Part shown: one piece after another, positions 32,521 to 41,100 of the stretch
Numbering within the stretch: the stretch's first letter is position 1
Layout: each line of letters starts with the position of its first letter
Made by a program: the position numbers and the translations under genes
Origin: Trichothermofontia sp037445115
GTDB taxonomy: Bacteria; Cyanobacteriota; Cyanobacteriia; B231
Reading direction: 5' to 3'
Assembly (NCBI GenBank): GCA_037445115.1
Contig: JBBILC010000002.1
Span: 1-64,000, forward strand
Length of the DNA: 64,000 nt
The notes under the pieces: generated by a model
Databases searched by the model: none
What the model was told of the DNA's origin: nothing
What the model saw: only the letters and a program-made list of their open reading frames with translations

Positions 32521-33261
32521 ATGACCCGGATACTGGTCATTGATGATGATCCTGCAATTTCAGAACTCGTAGCTGTCAACCTGGAAATGGCTGGCTATGA
32601 TGTCAGTCGCGCTGATGATGGCATTAAGGGGCAGGCTTTGGCCGTGCAATTGGTCCCAGACCTGATCATGTTGGATTTGATGCTCCCCAAGGTAGATGGG
32701 TTAACCGTCTGTCAACGCCTGCGCCGGGATGAGCGCACTGCCGATATTCCAGTCCTGATGCTGACGGCCCTCGACCAAACCCAGGATAAGGTGGAAGGTT
32801 TTAACGCGGGTGCCGATGACTACCTGACCAAGCCCTTTGAAGTGGAAGAAATGCTAGCCCGGATTCGGGCACTGTTGCGTCGGACGGATCGCCTCCCCCA
32901 AGCCGCCAAACACAGCGAAATCCTTAACTACGGTCCCCTTACCCTCATCCCGGAGCGCTTTGAAGCCATCTGGTTTGAAGAAACGGTTAAACTTACCCAT
33001 CTGGAATTTGAACTCCTCCATTGCCTGCTCCAACGGCATGGGCAAACGGTTGCCCCTAGTGAAATCCTCAAGGAAGTTTGGGGCTATGATCCCGATGATG
33101 ACATCGAAACGATTCGGGTTCATATCCGCCACCTGCGCACCAAACTCGAACCGGATCCCCGTCATCCTCGTTATATCAAAACGGTTTACGGTGCGGGCTA
33201 CTGTTTGGAACTGCCTACCGATGTCCAGGCGATCGCGGAAATCCAATCTTTGTCGTCCTAG
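32521..33261 (+). CDS. rpaA: Clock output response regulator RpaA
   Basis: A 246-residue OmpR/PhoB-type regulator. The receiver has DDD at 8-10, phospho-Asp52 in LIMLDLMLP and Lys104 in YLTKPF. The winged-helix DNA-binding domain follows (THLEFELLHCLLQRHGQTV, IRVHIRHLRTKLEPDPRHPRYIKTVYGAGY). It is far more similar to remembered RpaA than to RpaB. RpaA is phosphorylated by SasA and drives circadian gene expression. The proteins of this kinase-regulator pair are both encoded in this window. Confidence 0.95.
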   Translation: MTRILVIDDDPAISELVAVNLEMAGYDVSRADDGIKGQALAVQLVPDLIMLDLMLPKVDGLTVCQRLRRDERTADIPVLMLTALDQTQDKVEGFNAGADDYLTKPFEVEEMLARIRALLRRTDRLPQAAKHSEILNYGPLTLIPERFEAIWFEETVKLTHLEFELLHCLLQRHGQTVAPSEILKEVWGYDPDDDIETIRVHIRHLRTKLEPDPRHPRYIKTVYGAGYCLELPTDVQAIAEIQSLSS

Positions 33262-33577
33262 ACGATGCCCTAACCCATGCGTCCTGCTATCCCTCGTCCC
33301 AATGTTGGCAGGAGCGGGTTCCCTCGGAACGCGGGGGATATCGGCGGTTTCGGTAAACCCACCCCAGTCCCAGGGAAGGGTTATGTCTTCATGGGGGAGG
33401 ATCAACCCGCCTAAGACCACGGACAGGTCTATCGGGATGGTCGTTTGCCCTTAACACTTCTAGTGCGACCTGCCCCTGCACGCGACCTCGACGGTTACAA
33501 TCGCCTAATTTCGGGGACCAACGCGATCGGATCTTGCGGGGGATGAGGCCCTGACGGTTAATCTGCTCAACATTCAA
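33262..33577. other. rpaA-tRNA spacer
   Basis: 316 bases with no recognised gene. A 45-codon frame starts 15 bases after rpaA (33277-33414) but has no ribosome site and no family similarity, so it is not called. The rest has no clear hairpin. Confidence 0.5.
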
Positions 33578-33649
33578 CTCCCCAGGTAGGATTCGAACCT
33601 ACGACCAATCGGTTAACAGCCGACCGCTCTACCACTGAGCTACTGAGGA
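33578..33649 (-). tRNA. trnN: tRNA-Asn (GTT)
   Basis: The minus strand folds as a complete 72-nt tRNA. The acceptor stem pairs TCCTCAG with CTGGGGA, the D-arm contains AGCTCAGTGGTAGAGC, the anticodon loop is CTGTTAA with anticodon GTT, and the T-arm is GTAGGTTCGAATCCTAC. The discriminator base is G and CCA is not encoded. Confidence 0.97.
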
Positions 33650-33812
33650 TCGTGCGAAATCCATACTAGCGACAAGTAGGAACCTTTGGCAAGGGCTAAG
33701 GGCAAAAAAAATACTAAATCGCTGAAAGCGGCGCAAAAGGGGTTTCCTCGGATCGCCGAAGGGGCTGGCATCAGCGACGAAGCACCTGTCGTCAGCTACG
33801 GATCGCCGAGTA

Positions 33813-34382
33813 CTAGCCCCCATCACCCTGGCGCAGACGGGCCAAATGTTGACGGACCTGGGGATCAAGGCGGTTAGCGAGCAAGCGATTCGTCGATCGT
33901 CGCGTTTGCCGTTGCTTGCTGGCTTGTTGCTGGCGGGCGAGATCAACATCAGCCGCCAGTTGCGCCGCAGACATACATTCGGCCCCATACCCCACAACCG
34001 TTAGCTGCTGGGCACGATCGGAGGTTGCCACAATCAACCGTTGCTCAAAGCGCCGGATATCCTGCCGAAAGCGGGAGCAAGACTTCTCAATAAAAGAGTC
34101 TGCTGTTTCCCCAAACTTGGTGTAGTAGACCGATAGGGTATGGGTCATTTTCTCGTGGCGGTGGTGTCGATGCCGTCCCTGGGCCGCATTCGCATATTGG
34201 GCATCAAACACTAATTGGGTTTCGTAGCCCCGGAACGCCGCATAATTGATCAAAGTATCCACGAGCTGCTGACGGGCCGATCGCAGATTTTGCCCATCTC
34301 GCAAGGCTTGGAGGCTGGGCCACGTACCAATAATGTTATAACCATCCACGAGCAGCACGGCTTGTGGGGAAGAAGGTCGCAT
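33813..34382 (-). CDS. NYN domain nuclease, YacP/Rae1-like
   Basis: A 189-residue PIN-like (NYN) protein of the YacP/Rae1 group. VLLVDGYNIIGTWP near the N-terminus holds the first catalytic Asp. LVFDAQ and LIVATSDRAQQ supply the other acidic residues. Bacterial members cut mRNA on the ribosome (Rae1 in Bacillus) or process RNA in a related way. The C-terminal tail is basic and Gln/Arg-rich (KQRQTRRSTNRLLANRLD), consistent with RNA binding. The specific target is unknown. Confidence 0.9.
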   Translation of the reverse strand: MRPSSPQAVLLVDGYNIIGTWPSLQALRDGQNLRSARQQLVDTLINYAAFRGYETQLVFDAQYANAAQGRHRHHRHEKMTHTLSVYYTKFGETADSFIEKSCSRFRQDIRRFEQRLIVATSDRAQQLTVVGYGAECMSAAQLAADVDLARQQQASKQRQTRRSTNRLLANRLDPQVRQHLARLRQGDGG

Positions 34383-35018
34383 CGTTCAGCAGGCCCCCAA
34401 ATGGTTAGGAAATTGGACTAAGTTACTCGCCAAGGATCTCCGTCACACCAGCTTGCGGGAAAGGTTGGTATGCTAAGGGCTAACCTCAATGCCCCAAGCC
34501 AGTGTCCGATCCCCCACGCCCCGTAAGATGCCCCAAAGGCTGCATTCAAACCAAACGGCCTGATCTGCGATCGACGCCGATATCAGAATATTAAATGATA
34601 ATGAAGGAGTTCTTGCACCTCGGAACAATTTTAAGATGGGTGCCCAACCGAGGTGGTTAGCAAGACCGGGTGTCGCCTCGGTCTATCCGGACAGAGGGGT
34701 TCAACCCCAGAATGTCATAACAAATCAAGTTTTAACGATCGTCGTGGGTGAGCAGGCGGGTGAGGAAAGGGCACCTGCCAGTCAGGGAAGACTCAGATTA
34801 AAATTTATCTGGGGTGCGCCAGCAAAGCTGCGATAACCGGGGGAACTTGTTTCCAGCCCTAGCGATTCTGTGTATTCACCATGATGATAACAGCCTGAGC
34901 AAACCAGTTTTTCGGATAACATCTATTCCCCTCCTTAAGGCCCCTTCCCCCCGAAAACTGGCAACAGGAGGTGGCAGCGTGATTAGTCAAGACTGCCCTG
35001 GCAGCAGGAGAGCGGTGC
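34383..35018. other. Gene-free stretch of 636 bases
   Basis: No gene is supported. A GGGGTTCAACCCC hairpin near 34695-34707 mimics a tRNA T-arm, but the rest of a tRNA is absent. Otherwise only the probable promoter region of the large cyclase gene is expected here. Confidence 0.5.
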
Positions 35019-37466
35019 ATGAGGTCCCCAGCAAACACAAAAAAACCGAAGTTACTGGTTGTCGATGATGAGCCTGACAACCTGGATTTGCTGTACCGCA
35101 CCTTCCGCCGTGAGTATCAAGTATTACGGGCAGAAAGTGGTCCTAAGGCGTTGGAAATCCTTGAACAAGAGGGCAACGTGGCGGTCATCATTTCCGACCA
35201 GCGGATGCCCATGATGAGTGGGACGGAGTTCCTCAGCCTGACGGCGACCAAATACCCCGATACGATCCGGATTATCCTCACGGGCTATACCGATGTGGAG
35301 GATCTGGTAGAGGCCATTAATGCGGGCCGGGTTTTTAAGTATGTCACCAAACCCTGGGATGATCAGGAACTGAAGGGGGTGGTGAAACAGGCGGTTGATA
35401 CCCACAATGTGCTGCGGGCGCGGACCCAAGAATTAGCCCGGACCCTGCGCCAGGAGTCGCTGCTGAATACGCTGACCAATACGATTCGCAGTGCCCTGGA
35501 TTATCGCCAAATCCTCCAAACGATCGTCGAGGCGGTTGGCCAGTCCTTTGATGTGGACTACTGCTTACTACGCCCTTGTCAGGACAATCAGCTACAAGCC
35601 GAGACCTTTCTTTATCAGCGGGGGCAGGAGAAACCCGCCGCGACGACATTCGCAACCCTGGAGGCCGCCTTCCTCGATCCCCTACCAGCACCCCCTGCCG
35701 GTATCCCGCCCGCGATCGTTGAATCACCCTTACAACAAACCGTATGGGCAACACGGGAAGTCCAACGGATTCATAATCTCGATGAACTAGAGGCGGCGTG
35801 TCAGATGGCGGTCCCGCTCGCCGGGGGCGATCCCGTAGCGGGCCAGGGGGTGCGGCAGATCTACGAGACAATGGATATTCACGCCAGTTTGCTGGTGCCC
35901 TTGATCTGTCGCCAGGAACTCATGGCCGTTCTGGGGTTACACCAGTGTGGCCAGCCGCGCTTTTGGGATGAAGCCGATGTCACGCTGATTAGTACGGTTG
36001 CCGATCAAGCCGCCCTTGCCCTCGCCCAAGCCCAATCCTATGAACGGGTGCGGGCACTGGCACAACGGGAGTCCCTGGTCAATACCATTACGACGGCAAT
36101 TCGCTCTAGTCTGGACCCCCAGCAGATTTTTGCGGCGATTACTCAACAGTTGGGGGAAGCACTGCGGGTGGATAGCTGTGCCCTCTCCCTGTGGTCGGAA
36201 GGCGATCAGTTTGTCCAGTGCGTGGGGTTGTATACACGGGAGTCGGGGGTGGGTGGACCTGCCCCAGGGGCTGGGGATAGTGCAACCTCGGCATCGACCC
36301 ATCGGATCTCACCCCTGGCCACGGGGGAGCTGGGGGACGTGGGCATTGGGTATCCGCAGGCAGAAGATGAGCGCTTGATGGCCATCAACCATCGGCAATG
36401 GGAGGAGCGGCTGTCTAATGTGCCTGTCTACCCTCCTTCGCCCGCACCCTTGCCCCAATCCAGTGTGCCGATCGAAAGTAATCCCGCCCTTCAGGAGTTG
36501 CTACTCCACCAGGAACCGGTGGTGATCGATGATGTGCAGAAACATCCAGAGTTCCAGTTGCCGGATATGGTGCCCCATCCCCAAACCCGATCGCTGTTGA
36601 TTGTGCCCTTGGTCACGGATGGCAAGATTATTGGCAGTATTTCCCTGCGACAGGTGGCGTTGCCTCGCCATTGGCTGCCCAGCGAGGTGGAGTTGGCGTT
36701 GGCGGTGGCAACCCAGGCGGCGATCGCGGTGCAACAGTCCCGGTTGTATCAACGGGTAGCCGAACTCAATACCTACTTAACAGAATCAGTCCTGCGGCGG
36801 TTTTTGCCCGCATCCCTGGTCAAAAAGGCCGCTGTTGGCGATTTGTCGCTGGATTTGAGTCCGGAACCCCGGTTAGTGACGATTTTATTCAGTGATATTG
36901 TTGGCTTTACCCGGCTGGCGGGTCGGCTGAAGTCGCGGCGGGTGGCAGCGTTATTGAATGAATATCTGGAGGGAATGGTGGAGGCCATTTTTGCCAACCG
37001 GGGAACGGTGGATAAGTTCCTAGGGGATGGCATTTTGGCCCTGTTTGGGGCACCGGAAGAGTTGCCCGCTGCGGAGCAGGCCCGCTGCGCGATCGCGACG
37101 GCACGGCAAATGCAGGCCAACCTCCTGGCTTTGAATGAGCGGTGGGTGAGCCAGGGGATCGGGTCGATCCAGTTCCGGTGTGGCATTCACCAGGGGAGTG
37201 TGGTGGTTGGGATGTTCGGCAGTGCGGTGCGGGCAGACTATACGGCGATCGGGCCTGCGGTAAATATTGCGGCGCGGCTCCAGGAGGCGGCAACACCCGG
37301 AACGATTTTGGTCTCGGCGCGGGTGGCGGGCTTTCTCGATTCCAGTGATCTCCTCCAAGGCCATGCGTTGCATCTCAAGGGCGTGGAGCAGGCGTTTCAA
37401 GCGTTCACGGTGCGATCGTATAGCCAGATGTCGGCCCAAGAGTCGGGCGTGGGGAGTCGGGAATAG
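35019..37466 (+). CDS. Response regulator-GAF-GAF-adenylate/guanylate cyclase
   Basis: An 815-residue cytosolic protein. The N-terminal receiver has phospho-Asp60 in VIISDQRMPMMSG and Lys in YVTKPWDD. Two GAF domains follow at about residues 150-345 and 360-570, the second with a Pro/Gly-rich insertion around 410-480. The C-terminal class III cyclase (about 610-790) has FSDIVGFTRLAGRL with one metal Asp, DKFLGDGILALFG with the other, and the nucleotide-binding RADYTAIGPAVNIAARLQ. It probably makes cAMP in response to phosphorylation and a GAF ligand. Cyanobacteria use such proteins in motility and light or CO2 signalling. Confidence 0.93.
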   Translation: MRSPANTKKPKLLVVDDEPDNLDLLYRTFRREYQVLRAESGPKALEILEQEGNVAVIISDQRMPMMSGTEFLSLTATKYPDTIRIILTGYTDVEDLVEAINAGRVFKYVTKPWDDQELKGVVKQAVDTHNVLRARTQELARTLRQESLLNTLTNTIRSALDYRQILQTIVEAVGQSFDVDYCLLRPCQDNQLQAETFLYQRGQEKPAATTFATLEAAFLDPLPAPPAGIPPAIVESPLQQTVWATREVQRIHNLDELEAACQMAVPLAGGDPVAGQGVRQIYETMDIHASLLVPLICRQELMAVLGLHQCGQPRFWDEADVTLISTVADQAALALAQAQSYERVRALAQRESLVNTITTAIRSSLDPQQIFAAITQQLGEALRVDSCALSLWSEGDQFVQCVGLYTRESGVGGPAPGAGDSATSASTHRISPLATGELGDVGIGYPQAEDERLMAINHRQWEERLSNVPVYPPSPAPLPQSSVPIESNPALQELLLHQEPVVIDDVQKHPEFQLPDMVPHPQTRSLLIVPLVTDGKIIGSISLRQVALPRHWLPSEVELALAVATQAAIAVQQSRLYQRVAELNTYLTESVLRRFLPASLVKKAAVGDLSLDLSPEPRLVTILFSDIVGFTRLAGRLKSRRVAALLNEYLEGMVEAIFANRGTVDKFLGDGILALFGAPEELPAAEQARCAIATARQMQANLLALNERWVSQGIGSIQFRCGIHQGSVVVGMFGSAVRADYTAIGPAVNIAARLQEAATPGTILVSARVAGFLDSSDLLQGHALHLKGVEQAFQAFTVRSYSQMSAQESGVGSRE

Positions 37467-38113
37467 ACGACGACCTATGCTGAGATCAATTCAGGAAACA
37501 GTCAGCCCTTTCGGCCTCAGTTTTTCAGATCGACCTTCATCGAGCCGATAGCGTATTTGAGGTTGACTGATCGGAGAACTGGGGGCAGGGGGGACCTGGC
37601 TCACACTAGTAGGGGGACTAGCACCTTGAACCCGTGTGGATATCAGCAGCCGTGAACCAGCAGCCGCTGTCCTTAAAATTCGCAATGCCAATATATTAAT
37701 ACTAAATATTGATCTATTACTTGCTTCTGCCTCTCACCTTTGGTCGTCCCCACCCACGCTTCAGGGAACTGCAAAAAATACACACCTTCCACTAATGACT
37801 TGAGTATAGTAATATGCTGTCATTTTGTATTGCTATTTTCTTTGTTTTTGCTGTGAGTCGTTGACTTATTTAAGGGAATGATATGGGTCTCAGTCACGAT
37901 CGCGCAAGGCCAAGACAGGCTAACCTGTTGGCACTGGCAAGGGATCATTACTAGCTGGAGGGAGCGAGGGAATGGCCGATTGCCAATGTTCAGGGCACGG
38001 AAGAAGAAGGCGACGGGGAAAAGCCAGCGGGTGTTTGACCCCCTGAGTAGAACAACCAACCAGGCCGGAGATCCCAGACCACTGGCGAATGTGCAAACGT
38101 GATCGTATATCTC
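37467..38113. other. Gene-free stretch of 647 bases
   Basis: Located between the cyclase gene and the 3' end of the TamB-like gene (convergent). The middle part (37690-37860) is AT-rich. No gene, tRNA or strong terminator could be supported. Confidence 0.5.
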
Positions 38114-41100
38114 CTAAAATCGCGTTTCATATTCCAACAATGCCTGACTATTGCCCGACAAATCCGTCGAACCCCGGAACAACATCTCATCGTTGATCCG
38201 ATAGCGGAGGCTAAATTGGCCGATTTGATCGTCTGTTAAAACCCGCAGGGCAGAAATCGAAAGATTACCCGGTAACTCGATCCCAACCTCTGCCCCTAGA
38301 CCAAGAGTACTACTCCGCGATTCCCGATTGGGGGTAAGGACGGGGAAAAGCCGGAAATCCGTTAGGCCCAGGGCATTCCCAATTTGGGATTGGATATTCG
38401 TGAGCAGGGCTGACCCCGCTAAATTAGCTAAGACTAAACTACTTTCCCCTTGCGCGATCGAATTGATAAAACTCCCCCCCAGGAGCGCCACAATTTCCGC
38501 CTCATTGCGCAGGGGAGTACTGGTCAGGGTCAAAATTTCCGAGTCGCCACTGGTATCGGCTAGCTCACTGGCTAATCCCATCACCTGGGCCTGGACTCGG
38601 ATAGTCCGCAGTGCCCCTAAGTTAGTAGCCGGGGCATCGTTGCCCTCTGGCACCGTAGACGTGGGAATGGGCGTCCGAGTCACCTCCGGCACGATCGTCG
38701 CCAATTGAATATCCAGATACGGATCAAGCCCCTGATCAGGACTAAAGGTCGCCGTATTGTCACGGCTGCGGGCCAACACAAATTCGGTTGTAAAAAGGTT
38801 GACTTGGCCACTGCGCAACCGGATCGTCCCACTGGGTTCAATATCTGTTAGGTTACCGTTAATCGTCAGATCCCCCGTGGCAACGAAGTTTAATAGGGGC
38901 TGCCGTACAATCTGAATATTGCGGCCTAGGGAAATTTGAAGGTTATTCAAAGCGATCGAGGATTGGGGCGGCGGCTGGCCCAATCGGGTTGTGGCGACTG
39001 CCGGGGTGGCTGCTTCTGAAGTTGATAGGGGTGACTCGGTGGGGGCAACCAGCCGAATTTGCCCATCGGCTAGGGTCAGTTCCCCTTCGAGGGCAGGGGT
39101 AAAGGCACTACCCGTCACCTGAACTTGTCCCGTGAGATCGCCTTCATAGGGTTGTAGCTTCAGTCGCAACCGCTGGAGATCTACCGTCACTGGATTTTCC
39201 CAGTCGGGATCGGTTTCCGGGAGGGGATGGGCGATCGGGATCACCCCTTGCGCCAGGATTTGTCCCCCGCCAAAGCGGCCTTTCAGGGTTTCAACCCGAA
39301 TCCGATCACGATCAAACGTTGCCGTCCCGTGGACATCGGTAATCGGCTCCGGTAGGGCCGCTGAAGTGAGGGTCGCCGCTTCCAGGGCCGCACTCCCCGT
39401 CGCGATCGGGTCATCCAGAGTGCCACGCACCTGAAGGCTGAGGTTACCTTGCCCTGCCACCAGATTTAGCTGCGATCGCGACAGGATATTCAGTAGGGCC
39501 AAACCACTATCCTGGATATCCACATCCAGCTTAATCTCATCGTTACCGGGAGCCGTGCTCGCAAAGGGCAGTTGATAGGGAATGCTGCCGATCACCTGAA
39601 TAGGATCGGGTCCCGTCATAGCCATGGTGGCCCCAAAGTCGAGGCGGGCGTCGGCATAGCTAAAGCTACCCAGGGCCTGTTCGATCGGGGCTTGATTTAG
39701 CGTGCCATCCACCAGGGTAATTTCCCCGCGTGCCTGGGGATTGGCCAGGGTACCCGCGATCGCGGCCTGGGCATTCAGTTGGCCTGTCATGTCAAACGGC
39801 AGGGCGATCGCAGGGCGCAACAGATCAATCGGGATATTTTCCGCCCGGAACTGGCCACTTTGGCCCGTCATCCCCAGTTGGCCCGTGAAGGTCAAGAAGG
39901 CTTCATCCGCAGTCAACCGAATCGGCAGGAAGCTCACCACCCCATCGGCAAATTTGCCCTGGACCAGGACTTCATCCGCCGTGTAGTTCCCCCACTGCCA
40001 ATCCGCGCCCTGGAACTGAAAGTCAATTGTCGGTCCCGTTGCCAGGGACCCGGCCAGGTGGATATCGCCCCGGAAGTTGCCATTCAGTTCAATTAGGGGG
40101 GGCAACGGTTGCGCCGCCAATTCAGCCGCTTGCTGTTCCTGGAGAACCTGTAACTCAGCCAGACGTTGCATTTGCGCCAGAATCGACATCTGGTTGGCCT
40201 CGATCGGCACCGGGCGCACGGTGGCCGCGCTCACATAGTTGGGCGGACGGAAGCCCCGGCCAATGTCACTAATCTCAAACCACTGGAGCATCCGCAGCAG
40301 GTCCTGGGTGCGGGCATCAGGAACGTGGATATGGGCCTGAAAGGGGGCTTGTTCGGCAGGATTGAAGTGGGCTGTGACCTGAACCTGGGTTTGGCCCTCG
40401 GTCAAGACCCCATTTTGCAATGAAGCCACGCCATTCACATAGCGAAACTCTCCCTGGAAGGCATCGGCCTGAAGATAGCCCAGGGCAGGGTCAGCGATCG
40501 CGATCGTGCCCGTAGTTTCCCACTGGCGCAGGTTCAGGGTTGCCTCTCCGGAAGCGGAGCCAGTCATGGCCCCTAGCCCAATGGCAGCGGCGGGCATAAA
40601 GTTAAAAATCCCCAGGGGTAAATTGGCCAGGGTCACCCGGAGTGTATCATCCCCCAGGGTGGTACCGGCGAGGTGGGTATCCTGGCGCTGGACTAGGAAA
40701 GTACTGGGGCGATAGTCGGGCGTGAGGGTCAATTGGATCTGATCCTGATCGCCCCTCAATGCCAACTCCAAGCCCTGCTCAGGGGCAAAGTGGATCGGGC
40801 CAGCCAGACTGGGAGCAAAGGCCCACTGGTTGATGACCAGTTGCTCTAGCTGGAGATCGCCCACTAGGGCAAGCTGGCTGGGGGCACCCCGGAGTTGGCC
40901 GGAAAAACTAGCCCAACCCGTTGTTTCCACGGGCAGGGGGAGGGCAGCGGGCAACCAGGCTTGCAGGGTTTGCAAATCGTAGCGATCGACGGCCAGATTC
41001 AGGGTCAAGTTTTGAATACTCGGCGTAGCTGCCGAACGGGTATCCACCTGGAGGGTGCCATTGGCTTGAATTTGGCCCGCGTTAACCGTTTGCACAAGGA

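Noticed and set aside
33277..33414. A 45-codon frame right after rpaA
   Set aside because: There is no ribosome site and no recognisable family, and the composition is Pro/Gly-rich. It cannot be told from chance.
33686..33877. A Lys-rich frame starting MARAKGKKNTKSLKAAQ
   Set aside because: It overlaps the end of the NYN nuclease gene, loses its character after about 25 codons and has a TTG start without support.
34636..34720. tRNA-like segment around GGGGTTCAACCCC
   Set aside because: Only a T-arm-like hairpin exists. No matching acceptor stem or anticodon arm could be drawn.
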